A DNA stretch of 64,000 nucleotides from contig FN648564.1 in assembly GCA_000310025.1 (NCBI GenBank), positions 611,083-675,082 of the forward strand, read 5' to 3'. The notes under the pieces are model-generated. The model did no database searches and was not told the origin of the DNA. It saw nothing but the letters and a program-made list of their open reading frames with translations. This DNA comes from Ectocarpus siliculosus. Lineage: Eukaryota > Sar > Phaeophyceae > Ectocarpales > Ectocarpaceae. How positions within the stretch are numbered: the stretch's first letter is position 1; each line of letters starts with the position of its first letter. The position numbers were made by a program, and so were the translations under genes. Of the stretch, positions 9,720-23,000 are shown one piece after another.

Positions 9720-12700
9720 ATCGCGTCTTGCGGACCTCATTTTTTTTTTTTCTTATCGGCTGGGTTTTCCGTTCATTTTTGTCTTGAATACATCAACGAA
9801 CCTCAGCTACCCGGGTTGTTATGTTGACTACTGCGTGATGTGCCGTATGTCAACAATCGGCCGAGCTATCGGAATGTTTGACAATAACCCGAAGGTGATG
9901 ACTTCTTCTCCCGTGTCAATAGAGTATCTACATACATACCTGGCATACCTGCGGTGGCACCTTCACCTCGTTTCTCACCCCCACCCCTTTCGTTTGAAAC
10001 TGCCGCACGACTACGGTAGAGTGGGGGGGCGGGATATATATCAGAGAATAATGATCGTCTTGAAGTAAGTGTGGCATATCGAACTACTGTACAATCGTTG
10101 GTCAAGGGCGACCCATTTTTCTGGGTCAATTTTACTTCTATTTTTTCCTTGAATAAAAGGATACATGTGTGTGTCTGGTAGCTATTCATTGCAATCGACG
10201 GGTTTAATTGTGAAAACAACAACAACAAGCACGGATACACGGTAAACCGTGGGCTTTATTGGAGGGTGGTTTGTCCCATCCGTACTAGTCTACTCTAGAA
10301 GCCTCTTTAGACTATGTTCTCTTCGGTGCAGACCATCTTGCCGCTGACGCACCCGCTGGTATCACACAGGCAGGGTTTGTTCACCTTTCTTACCTTTGGC
10401 GATGGTGGAGGGGTCCGGTTTGAGGTGGCCGCTCACTGCTCGGATTCGGTGGTAATGGTGTTAATGGCGGCATGGTGCGCGAGGGCGCCCGTCACTTTCA
10501 TTCGATGCCTTCCGCTGGCAGGAAAGGTTCAGGTGCATGGATGCACCACATTGACTTGCTTTCTTGAGACGCCTTGTTTTGACACTTTTCAATAAATATT
10601 TCGATTTTTTCGCTCCAGCAACTCTGAGCGCCAATCTACACCGTTCAGTGAGTATGTGTGATGCGCCAGTCGGGGGCACACAGGATGATTTCTTCCACCT
10701 CTTCTCCGGCAATTCTTACTCCATTTTTCGACGCGGGAAGGGCTTAAAGCCCCGCTCTTGTTTGTGTTCACTGGCAACTACTGTATGCTTCACTTTGACA
10801 CTTTACGGTTGTTCACTCCGGATAACTCAAGACCCCCAACCTAGAGCCAGAAGGTTAGCGAGGAAAGCAACCGAATCCATCAACCACTGTTGTCTTGTGG
10901 CCGAGCCTACAGTCGTCTCCGCTTTGAAGGCACTCGACTTACGGGAACTCCCCGTGGTAAACAAACATTTTTTTTCAGAAGCGTGATGCTCCGTGAACGC
11001 AAACCGTGGTACATTGGGGAGTATCATTTCTACTTCGCGCCCCCCCTGAAAAAATGAAACGTGCCGGAAGGCGGCAACTATTAAATCGTGCTCCGCGAGG
11101 TCTGCGTGTCTGTGCAGCTGTTTATGTACCTATGTGGGTATGCGAGATTCCTTTCGAGCGAGGACGAAGACAAGTGGTGCAATCCATCATCGATCACAGA
11201 GAGAGGTGTGGTACACTCCATTCATTCTCTCTTGTTGAGCAGTTTGGTTGGTCCTACTTGTACAAGGGAAGGGGGGAACGGAAGAGTTGGGAACATGCGA
11301 AAAGCTCAAGATACGAACCACATCGATATAAAGGGGACTCGGCCGTTTTCTTGGGCCAATATCAGAGGTTGATCCTTGCCCCGACCTTGATGATTCTAAG
11401 CTGCCGGCCCATACCTTCGATCGCTGTGAATCCGTCCACATACTATTTGGAATCTGATGTCAAGCGTAGCGGAAGGGCAAGGGAAATGCAACACACGATT
11501 CGAGATTTTTTGTGGAAGAAGTAAAATATTTCTCGTGTCCTTGTTGTGCTCTACTGATGGAATACCTCTCAGAGGAACCAGTGGTGTGTTCATTGCGTGC
11601 CACCGTCGACCAGGCTGTTGGTATTTCATTCCTTCTAGCTAATAGCCAAAATTGAAAACATCGGACTACTTGATTGAGCGTAACAAGTATCGCATCAACT
11701 TGCGGAACGCTTCCACTATTGTGCTCACTGTTTTTCGTATGCGGCCGTGCTTGTGGAGCCGCATCATTGGTCGCATGGCACGCCTCCATCGACCCCGGGG
11801 AGGGTGAGATAATGTCCCCTGACGCCTACCACCCCCCAAGGATATCGTAACGATCTTCTTGTAGTTCATTCAGTGGTTAGATGCGTCCTTTGTTGGTCGT
11901 CCTGCCGTTCCCCTTACACCTGTCACACAGTACGAACCCCGTGAATCAATACCGTCGCGGGCCCATCGGTTGAGAGACTCAAGAGCTTGCCCTACAAGAA
12001 CGACAGATTTTGTGTGTACGTCATGCTTCTTTGGATATGTCTTCAGCGTGATTAGTGGTTCCTTTGGTGGAATGTATGTGACCTACTCGCAGCGGCCGTT
12101 TTTCGTGAGTTTCCGTTTAGCAGGCGCTCTCGGGCATTCGGATGCGGATAGAGGCTCTTTCGTGTGCAAATATAGGAACCTTGCATTGAATGCAAGTGTA
12201 GACTATCATTCATTTATCGCGCAGAACCGAACTTCACTTTGTGAAATGACGACGACTCCCTCCATGTTCCAGCATTTCTGGCCGTGTAATACCGGGTACT
12301 TCTTTTGGGAACAGTCGTGCAGTAAACGGATGGTGTTCTGTGTAGCATTTTCAGGCAAGTCGCGTGTTGTCCTGCTGTGAACTATTGCTGCTTGCGCACA
12401 TGGCTGGACGCTCTGGAGGAAGTGAAAATCCCATTTCCCGACGACCTCCCGGTCGGATTCGAGCCATCACTCCTTTTCATAGTGACCGGGGTGCTGTGCT
12501 TATGGGGCATAGTACTCCTGGCTGACTCGGATAGAGCAACCGAGGCGATCGTCGCCACACTCAAAGCATCGTTCGGCATCACGTACGAAGTGCAATACTG
12601 TTCATCATCTGGCCTGTATTGAAAAAATAAAAGTTCATCACGCCATCTTCTCGGCCGCACACCTTCCCTCATTGTGTCACGACATTTTTGGACGGGACCA

Positions 12701-13670
12701 CACTCTTCGCATGTGAACCCACCGTGAAATCTACTGTGTACATCACACCCTACTATGTATGAATGTACTCACGCCCTCTTCTTGTTTGTAGCTGCGTGCT
12801 CGAAGGTCACACTCAAGGTGGTCCTCCCGACCGAAACTGGTACATTTTTTGCAGAACGAGAGCCCCGCATCGATGTATTGTCATTCATACGAACCTCAGC
12901 CCTGCTCGTTTCGTGCGCCGAAGCATACAGCGTGCTGAACCGCAAGTTCTCATCGAGAGAACTAGTGTATTTACTACAAAAAGACATCGGTAATTATAGG
13001 TCATGAGGAGTGCGGAGTATCGCCTTCCGGCCGGCACACGCACCATTATTGACTCCCCCCCCCCCAACGCCCATATCGGACAGACAATTTGCACGTGTCA
13101 ACCACCAACAGCCAACAGCAAACAAGCACGGGTCAAGAGCACTAGCGACGGCTGCTCGCTCGCTAGCTGCGGACTTGTTACGCCAGGAAGAAGACTGAAG
13201 TAAGCCCAGGGGCGAAAGGTACACCATGCAACCTGCGATCTCATACTTTCAGCGAGTGCGTACACCTCGACCGACGTTATCGAAAAAAACTACCACATAC
13301 TAACCAGCACACCAGAGGGATAGTGACAGGCGCCATCCGCCGAAAAGGAAATCGGGCCCCCACTGTAGCTGAATAATCATATTAAAGAAAATAAATCGAC
13401 TACTTTCTTGCAAAATAACACGCCCAGAACCATCGTCCAAGAAGTATCGCAAGAAACAAATCAGTTCGAACTCCGATATTTTTTCGCCACACCTCCCCGG
13501 ATCTTTTTTACTCTCCTCGTCAATCGATTCCGGAGGGGTACAATCAACCCAATTGAAACACATAAACTGGTCCGTCGTGCTTCGTTTGTTTAATCCATGC
13601 CGACGTCAAACTCCAAGATCTTAGCAGAGGATATTTCGACCCCGTCACCCACTCTCAAACAAAATTCGGA
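9720..13670. other. Flank between gene A and gene B, no convincing gene
   Basis: 9720-10440 is upstream DNA of gene A, with partial counterparts at 59480-59690 and 60640-60900. About 12640-13150 is a diverged match to 41640-42160, the 3' flank of gene C, so it belongs to the duplicated unit. Plus-strand open frames at 11006-11524 (172 codons), 11970-12380 and 12377-12622 (with a hydrophobic LLFIVTGVLCLWGIVLLA stretch) are present but lack support. Confidence 0.5.
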
Positions 13671-13673
13671 TAT

Positions 13674-14018
13674 CTACCGCGGGTGTCGGAAACAGAACTC
13701 ACACGTACCTAGCGCGTGTCCCACATCAAACGGTTGCGGGTTTTCTCTGTCGACGTCCCACCCCCACACAAACACGCCGTCTAGCTGCACTTCGAAGCCC
13801 TTCTCCGCGACGTGGAGAGAGTATCCAAAGCTAACGATCCCGTCGACGCCGTTGCTGCCCCCGCTGCCGTTGCGTTCTCTGCGCAGGCGGTGTCGCCGGA
13901 TGATTCTTCCCAGCGTCGCCAGCGGGTTGGCCTTCCGCAGCTGTTTCTCGAGCCAGCCCCCCTGCCCCCCACTCGGGTTTCGCTTCTCAACGACGATACG
14001 TCCCCCGACCGTCACCAC
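13674..14018 (-). CDS. Gene B tail exon T3 with stop
   Basis: 345 nt including the stop. It starts VVTVGGRIVVEKRNPSGGQG, has a basic patch (RIIRRHRLRRER), then YSLHVAEKGFEVQLDG and FVWGW. It continues 17 residues past the point where gene C ends shortly after FVWGW. A cryptic GTACGT lies in this extension, so one more intron is possible. Confidence 0.7.
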   Translation of the reverse strand: MVTVGGRIVVEKRNPSGGQGGWLEKQLRKANPLATLGRIIRRHRLRRERNGSGGSNGVDGIVSFGYSLHVAEKGFEVQLDGVFVWGWDVDRENPQPFDVGHALGTCEFCFRHPR

Positions 14019-17000
14019 CTAGACAGAGGGCGGCGGTAGTATGGCGGAAAGGTAATCATCTCAAATATCTAGTGTGGACGTCGTACACCTCTGTATCCTG
14101 TACTCTAGTCCAGTGTACGAACGAGACTGGTCGATGATGCAATACTCGTACATGCGTTGCAAGGTTGTCAGACGTAATTCTCCTGCGGCACTTCATAGAA
14201 CGAAAATCAAAATGATCAACCCGTGCGTTGAGCCGCGGTGTCGTGTTGGGGTTAGCGACAAACAAGATGCCGAAAAACGGGTAAGGGTAAAAACACTTGG
14301 CGTGGGAGCTCTAAAAATATAGCGTTCTTGATCTGTGTCGAAGCATGAAGCGTCAAGGACAGCGCGATGAGCGGAGCGATGCAGTCGGACGTGCGGCACT
14401 CACTGCACACACACGCCACGGCGGGGATTTTCCGAGGACCTACGAGAGAGAATGCACGGCTGCCGGGATACACGTGTTTGTGGGAATGCTGATTGCATGA
14501 CCTCATGGCGATACTTGATTTAAAGCAAAAAAAAATGATCAATTCCTTCCATTCCTTCCACTCACCACGTCCCCCGTCTTCGTAACCTGGAGCACGATGT
14601 CGTCCCCAAAGTACCGCTGCGGTGGCCTACCGGGGACGTTCTTGGCCACTGCTGCTGTTGCCTCATTTTTGTCATCGTTGCTGCTGCTTCCGCCGGTACC
14701 GCTGCTTCTGTCTTCGCTATCGTCGCTGTCGGTGGCCCTTCGGCCCTTCGATGAGCGGCTGCGGCGGCCCGCTGTTGAGGAAAGGTTGGCGAGAATTCCA
14801 AGACCAAGCGGTGCTATGTCTTCGATTTCTTGCTTTGATTCAAAGTTTGTGTTTCTAACTTTTAACAATACGGTATGTACGCCCCATCGCACGGTTGGTA
14901 GCACAGACTTGTGAGCAAGGAATGCGCTTTTGCGTGTGTCAAGCTGGTCGGGCTCTATCCTGGACCTAGAACTCAAAACTCTTCGACGGCAACAAACAAA
15001 CAACGAGAAAAGCAACATTTCCCCGTCAGCAAGGGTTGTCTCGAACTCCTGTGCCAAAATTTGCAGTGCCACGTAGCACTCTTTCCCCCCCCGTTCTTGC
15101 GAAAAACACCAACAATCCCATACTTACCAATTTTCGAATTAAGTTCACGTAGGACTCACGTACCACGGGTGTAATCCCCCCCCCCCCGCAACAACCGATT
15201 CTCTTGGTCAAAACAACTCAAGTATTTCGCGGTCTCGCGTCACCATCGCCTAAACCTGAAAGCCAGTGGGGGAGGGGAGTGAAACAGAGGGTTTCCTAAC
15301 AAATCCAGGGGCAAAGTAAGCAGGTTTAAACGCACCTTCAGCCGTGCTCTCTGGTTGCTGCTGCGCGACGTTCTCTTCCTTGTCCTCGTCCTTGTCCTTG
15401 TTCACGTCCGACTTCTTCTTCCTCTCGCGAAGAAACTCTTGGAGTGTTCTCTCCATCTCGGCGACGACGTCTGCTGTCGGTTCCGTGGCCTCTCTCTCTT
15501 CGTCCTCGAGCACCTTCGACATCTCAAACCGTTTCCTCCTGCCGGGGATAGAGCGCATGGCCTGTGCCGGGTCGGCGGCGGCCAGTACCTTGAGGTCGGC
15601 GCGCTGGTCTCCACCGTCGTAGTCGGGGTTCAGGCCCGACAAGATGTTTTCCGTGCTGAGTGTCCCCGAGGGCCGGTTCTCGACGGCTTGGACCATCTCT
15701 TCGCGGAAAAACCGGTACCGCTGCGGGCCTGTGTGAAGCAAGCTGCCATCGAACCCCATGGCCATCACGTGCTTCTCGTCTAGACTGGTCATCGTGGACG
15801 GGAAGCGTAGCTCCTCGCCCACCTTCCCGAATCGTCAGAAAGTCAACAAACGCGGACAACAAACGCAGGCGCAAGATTGAGAACGCTACAACAGCAAGCA
15901 CATCGCGTTGGCAAACCCGGTCATGTGTAAAGAGAGTGCGCATACCGCGCGAAGGGGAGGCGAGGGGAGGGCATTACATCGGACATATGAGAAGCGGCAA
16001 TCACGTGATGAGCGGAAGAGACGTGTCTACGAAAAATAACTGTGGAGGAAACAGAACGGAGAAATAATGAAATAATAGAAATGAACACGCAGGCAGCCAG
16101 AAAACGAAGCGGAAGCAGCATCGAGCGTCATCCGTACCACTACAGCAGACCGGTGGCTAGACAAAAGACGGGTCTAACCAGGCAACCTGAGCCCAGCCAG
16201 AAGCTATCACATCTACCGTGCACTCGTTTCGAAACGAAAAAACGCAAGTTCTAGCGGGGTTTCAGGCTTGAGGGCATCTTCCGTGAAGGGAAGTTGTCAT
16301 TCACCGTAATGTAGGACGGACTTAGTAGCTGTCGGTCTTGGAACGTGTGCTGAGCTGATGGAGAAAACAACGAAGAAAACTCCCCAGCAGTGGTAGAGGG
16401 CGGTGTGGTTCCCGCGCGCTGCCTGCCCTGCTGCTGCTCGCCCTGCTGCTCTTGGTGCTGCTGCTCATGGTGCTGCTGCTCGAGCTGTCGCCGTGTACGA
16501 AGCCGGCTGAGGACGTGCAGCCGCATCCAGGAGGGGTTCTCCGGGTAGGGTATCAAGACGGCCGACATGCCGGAGGTCGTGTAGCGGGCGTGGCAGTCGA
16601 AGAAGAACTCGCCTCCCGTCTGAACATGCACCAGGGAGTTGTTGTCTTCCTGTGATTGATTTAACGAGAGAGAAGCGATACCGGAGGTCGTCGAGCGAAT
16701 GGGGAAGTAAGAAGGGAAAATTGTGGCGCAATGGAGCCGGCATTCCGTTCCTACCGCCTCATCCACAGAACGTATTGTGTGTCTGTGACAATGGTTGTTC
16801 GATTAAATACGTTTAGCGGAAGGAAGGTGCCGGCGTGCCACCTCGGAGTTTGATATGGCGGACACAGTGCGACTCTCTCACCGGACGAAAAAAACAAAAA
16901 ACGACGTATGCATCACACCAGTTCCGCTCAGGTCGCTCCAAGCATTGCCGAGCAAATCAAATGAAACATGTTATTTCGAAGTATGTAGTAGAGGAAGCAA

Positions 17001-20000
17001 TACTTGGAGATTTCGAGCAAGAAATGGGGACTACTGCAGATTTCTTCCCTTTTCGAGCTAGGTGGTTCAACTCAGCGTTTCATGTCTGGGCACAACTAGA
17101 AGCAACGAGACGGTGGTTTTAGGCAAGTGTGACACTACTCGGCGGACATTGAAGAGAGGGGAGGGGAAGAGTAGTTTCAGAGGGGAGGAGAAGGGTAGTT
17201 TTTCCTCTTTACGCTGTAGGCACTTATAGACGCTCAGAATTAGTCGTGACGGCAAGCGAACGACCAACACAGCAAATGACCATCCACCGCAGTCGCCATG
17301 GTAACATCACGACAGCACACGTGACTATGCACCTCAGATCCATCCTGGGGAACGGGGCCCTGCCCGTGGGCGTGCAATCCCACGTATCCCTGAGGCTCCA
17401 CGGTGAAAATCGCTCCGGAGACCCCCTGCAACGCGGGAACACCAGCAGCAGCATCGCCTTGCTACGTTAAATGCAAACATGACAATTTGAGAGCACCGGA
17501 ATTGCCACAACAACAACAAGAACAACAACAACATGAACAAGAAAAAGCGAAGAGCTTACGGACAACGTATCGTGCGTGCATCTGGTTGCAAACGTGCCTT
17601 GGTGAGTATTTCAAAGACGAGAGGTAGTCTTCCATCACATACACCCAGCTAACTTGCGTGGTTTCTGGCACATTATGGCCTACCGAACCTCGGTATTTTT
17701 TTTTGAAGAGCAAACAAACCCCCTCACCGGCCTGCCCACGTTGTTGCTCTACTAGTTTCGCCCCCGTTCACGCACACGCACACATACTTACCTCGAGCTT
17801 TTCCACGCGCATCGTGGAGACGACGAACCTCAGCTTAGCGTTCTCCTTGACGTGGAAGCGAACACCCTCCAAGTGTAGGACGGGTGTCTGGGAGAGGATG
17901 ATCAATTCCTCGGTGATCTCGAGCAGCTGCAAAAAATGTAGTGGTTGTGGGGAGGTGGGACGGTGGGGCATCAGTGGGAGGGAAGGGAATGGAAGAGGGT
18001 GGAGGGTAGCCGAAAGAAAGAACGACAGAGCTGTGTGCGGGGGATGCCCTGATTGCTGTAGCTGTTGCTGTTGTTGCTGCTGCCGCATTTGTTCTTTTTG
18101 ACGTTGTATCTCGTGACACGAGACTTTCTACCTTTGGAAATGAGATAGCCAAAGAGAGACAGAGGAAAACAAAGATACAGAGAAAATAATAAAGACGGAC
18201 ACACCCGAAACATTTGGCGGGCGGAGTGAGTGAGATTGAGAGAGAGAGAACGACATGACGTGGCATAAAGGATCCATTCTTCGATTTCCTTCACCCCGTC
18301 GTAAAAAAAAAACTCACCCTCTCCTCCCGGCACACGATGTCGCCCGTGATGAGCAGGACTCCTTCCATTCGCGTTCGACCCGAGCGGAGTTTGTCGCAAG
18401 AGTCGATTGCTTGGCCCGGGAGTTTCTCGATCTCATCGGAGGAAGGAAAACGGCGGCGCCTGGCTTCAGCTTTAGCGTTAGCTTTAGCGTTAGCTTTCGC
18501 ATTAGCTTTAGCTTTCGCGTTAGCTCTAGCGCTAGCTCTAGCGTTAGTGCTGGTGTCGTCGTCGGGGTTGGTGCCGCTGTCGGGGTCGGCGTAGGAGTTG
18601 GTTTTTGTGTCGTCGTCCCCAGTCGTGGAAGCAGGAGGATCGGTGGAGGGAATGGGGGCGGGGGTCGAGTCGTGTCGCTGCGGGTCCTGGTCGGGCATGG
18701 AGACGACGGTGATGCTGGAGGTCGTGTAGCCGACAGCGGCCTCGAAGCGCGTTTTTGCGCCCTCCTTGGCACGCACGAGAGAGTGCGTGTCCTCCTGTTG
18801 GTAGCAACAAGGGGACCACAGGGGGGGTCACACATGTGAAGGCAGGCAGGCAGGTAGACTGGCATACGATACACAAACGTGAAGACTGATGAGGAGCGAC
18901 ACGGCGAGATGCTGAAACAGCGAGGTAGAATCTGGGACGGGAAACATGGCGAGAGGAGGGAAAGGGGAAGAGGGGGGTGATGGGCTGCATCTATTGGCTA
19001 AAGAGGAACACACCATGTCAATCGCGAACGGTCACGTTGCACGGGATGCTACCGGATTTGGTCTGCTGCCCGTCAAATGTTGAGGCGCCCCCCTTTGGGT
19101 CGAGGGAAAAGCAACTTGTGGCCCAAGCGCTAACGGCGTGGAACAATAAGCTCCACTTGATTTTCTACCTGTTGGCCACGGGTGTAGTAAGTATTCGATT
19201 TAGGGTGCTTTCAACAGTACCAACAACAACAGCAACCACACCAAGATCAATCTCACGTCCGTTGAATCCTCGGGGAGCGGGATAAATCCGTCAGCATTCA
19301 TCGCCAGGAAGCCTTGCCTCTCGACCGTGAAGATACCCTCAGACTGACCCTGCCAGGCGGAACCAAGAACAACGACAGCATCAACAACGACATTGACATA
19401 ACTACAGTATCATAACAACTACGAGATTGGATCAGGAGCTTCGATGACATCATTCTGAAGAGGCCGTCGTTTCCCGTCGCAGCAGGGGTTGTCGGTCCAA
19501 CGTGTTTGCACTGTTCGGAAATTTCAGCACACGTCGGAGATGAACATCGCGAGTAAATCACGCCGCAAGTCCTCCTTCCACCCGCTGGGAAAATATCGTT
19601 ACCCTGCGATCGCTCTGCGGAGCCACCCTTGAGCACGATCACCCCGGTTGCAACAGTGTGAGCTTCTCGGAAAATTGGATGATAGTTTGACATCCGAAGC
19701 TATCGCGATAATCAGCTCGTTCGAAAACACAGGGTTGTGGAGACAGAAATAAGCCAAACCTATTTGTTCCCTCCAATCTCAGGAGTACACGATCAAAAGC
19801 CTTGTGGAGTTGTTTCTACGATACGTGCTGAATAAAGCAAGCCGCGGTTTGGCAATCGAGCATAGCCTGCACGACTATGGTACTATATGTATTTCAAACA
19901 TCGATTTCCTTGGCCCAGATGAAGTGCGGAATAGTCAGCAAGGTGGCAGCAGGGGGTGGATTTCTGTGTTTCGCGCGAGCGTCTCGTGTGTAGCAGTCGG

Positions 20001-23000
20001 CAGGGATTAAAAAGGACGGGGTAGTAGAGAAAGGAGAAGGAGGACTAAATAGGCATTTTATTGCCCCCCCCCTGATGAATGCTGGAAGGATCTACACAAC
20101 AACTCAACAGCTGTGTCGCGAGGGAAGGGCAAGAGAAACGAGGACACTGCCGGGGCTCACAGATACCACCATATTCAATTTTATCCCCGTTGTGTCCGCC
20201 GCGTGTCTTGCATCCGGGGACGATCTACTACATCGCACAGCTCTTCCGCCTTACCCCCTTCCCGGCGTGTCTTCTGCTGCATGTGTCTCCCACACACGCG
20301 CGAGCACTGCTACGCAGATACAGTATGGACGAGAGACAACCGTGCTCTTCTTTTTCCCAAAATATCAACAAACACAAGCATCCACACATGTTACCTCGAG
20401 AGTTTCCAGGCGCATCGTATTTACGGCGAACCTAGCCACCGCGCTCTCCCGCACGTGGAAGCTGATACCCTTGAATCGAAGATTGGGTAGCATGGATACG
20501 ATGTAAGCTTGCTCGTCGATCACGATCGTCTGACACAAAATGAGGGGGCACAGAAGAGGCGACATCGGCATGGGCTCGAGAGGGAGCACAGGTAATGATT
20601 GGTGTTGTTTGTTGGAGGTGGTAGTGTTGTTGTTGATGATGTTTTCGTTGTCATCGTTGTCGTAGAGTGGTATATGGTGCCTCGGCACTTTCCCGGTAGT
20701 GTATACATTGTAAGGAGATCTCCACCAGCCCAGGGGTAACAATTCTGATGTCAACAGATCGAAAACGATGTCAAGAATGTAGCAACCGTCATTTGCTGTG
20801 GGAATGACCAAGAACTCCCGGCCCAATCGAACCTGTCGACGCAAAACCCCTTAAGATCAACTCTAAGTTCCTCCTGCCTGTCAAAGTGGATGCGTACGTT
20901 CAGATTATTTGCGGTGGAACAGTGAAATTTCCAAACACACACCGGAGACACGCAGAGGGACGTAAATGCTACGAAGATCCGCAGATGAGGTATGCAAGTT
21001 GAGCGATAGAGAGGGGCCGAGAGAGCTACAGATGTCGCCACAGCATGAGGTGTTCAAGAAAACCCCAGTCAATATCTGCCAAGGTATACTCACTCGAGGC
21101 TCCTGACACATGATGTCGCCTCTAACAGACACCCTGCCATAAAACGGGTTGCGGTCGAACTCCAGCTGGTCGCACGAGACAAGGAGCAAGGATTGGACCC
21201 CGTCGACGGCGAGAAGCCCCTGGTTCGTGGCTGCGGTGGTAATGGTGTCGCCCCCTGTGGTAGCCAAGTAAGGCTGGTCGGAGGGTGTCGAGTTGTCTCG
21301 CTGCGGGTTCTGGTCGGGTGTGGAGACGACCGTAATGCTGACGGCCGTGTAGCGGACAGCGGCTTCGAAGTTCAATTTTGCGCCCTCCTTCGCACGCACC
21401 AGAGAGTGTGCGTCCACCTGTCGGCATGGCCAACACGGGAAACACGGGGGGGGGGCACACATAGGCAGAGGTTTAGCCGGATGGACGGACAGGCGGAAAT
21501 CAAGCATATGGAAGGACATGAGAAGAGACACGCAGCGAGAGAATGAGGTTGTGAGGTTAGGTGCGGGAATGGCCGAGAGTAGAGAAATATGACCAAGAGG
21601 CAGGAGAGGCTATCGTGTCTTTTCCGATTCCTACAATCGGATGTCAAAGGCAGCGACGTGGCAATAGCAACAACGACAACAACGACAGCAACAGCATCAT
21701 TCTCACGTCCGTGGAATCCTCGGGGAACGGAATAAAACTGTCGGCGTGCAGCCCCAAGGCGCCTTGCGGCTCGACCGTGAAGATCCCGCCAGACTGCCCC
21801 TGCCAAGCGGAACCAAGAACAACAACAGCATCGAAAACGTCATTGTTAATGTCATTGCAAACACATCAATGACAAGAATAGCAGGAACAGCGCAGCGATG
21901 GAATCATTCCCGAGAGGCCGTTGTTTTCCGTCGTAAGGGTTAGGGTTCAATGTAGTTGGACCGCTATTGACACCTTTCGACGCTTCAGTACACACCGGAG
22001 ATGAACACCGCGAAAAAAACACGGCAAAACGCCTCCTTGCACGCCAGCAAATAGCTACAATCTTGGACTTTGAAGTATGCTACCCTACGATCGCTCCACG
22101 GAACTAGTTCTGAAAACCTCCACACCGGCCTTAAGAGTGCGAGTTTCTCGGGAATGGGATGATGGTGGTTGTCTCGAAATCCGACGTATTATCTCGAAAT
22201 GAGTAGTAGTATGATGGTGGTTTTCTCGAAATCTGAAGCTTTCTTGCGAAAAGGTTAGAGTAGTATGGAGTTGCAGCGTTTAGGAGACCGAAATAAAGCT
22301 GTTCCCTTCGACTTTAGGAGAAAAAATTCAAAAGCTATGTATGCTTGTTTCAACGCCAACGACTAATATCATCGACCTCAGTTTGGCGATGGGGCGTCTG
22401 GCGGCTACTCCTTTTACCCTTTCTTTTGGTAAAGCCGATCGATACCTTTGGCCAAGACAAACTGCGAAAGGGGGGGGTGGGGGGGGGGTGGGCGTACTCA
22501 TTTGTTGCTTGCCTTAGTCATTTGACCATTGACCACGCGTCCCTTTCGAGACGGAGCACCGTTCCTACCCCCTACTAGAGACACCACCAACATTTGGGAG
22601 CTCTTTTCGTTTCTGCCACAAACTACATAAAAATTTCTTGCACATCTTATCCCCCTCCTCTAGGGCCTCTTGTGCCCACCATCTATCCCCAATTATCGCG
22701 ATCGTTTTTTTGCTGTTGTCTCATTTACCAAACTTGTCCATGTCACACCCTCTCTGTCTCATTTCCTCCTCGAGATCCCCTCTTTCCTTCCTGTACAACT
22801 CGCACTCCCCAACTATGTGGGGTCTACTCTCCTCCGATTTGCCACTTGGGGAGGGGGGTGGGGGGGGGGCTGGACCTCTCTCCTACGGCTGGTATAACNN
22901 NNNNNNNNTGGGGGGGGGTTCCTCCCCCCCCCGCCCCCCGAGGGGGGGGGGGGGGGGGGGGGGGGTACTCAGTCGTGCATGCCGTAGTCGGTAGACCATT

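Noticed and set aside
10310-10390. Cys-rich minus-strand tail (KPCLCDTSGCVSGKMVCTEE)
   Set aside because: It looks like a small secreted peptide end, but the matching sequence near 60800-60860 does not keep the frame and no start or splice joins it.
11006-11524. 172-codon plus-strand frame between genes A and B
   Set aside because: No motif, no homologous frame at the corresponding 3' flank of gene C, and no splice or codon support. Left unannotated as a gene.
12377-12622. 81-codon plus-strand frame with a hydrophobic stretch
   Set aside because: It could be a last exon with one membrane segment, but there is no upstream exon and the frame is not conserved in the matching flank near 41.4-41.7 kb.
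18255-18839. 194-codon plus-strand frame
   Set aside because: It is antisense to exon X6 of gene B and made of the mirrored minisatellite.
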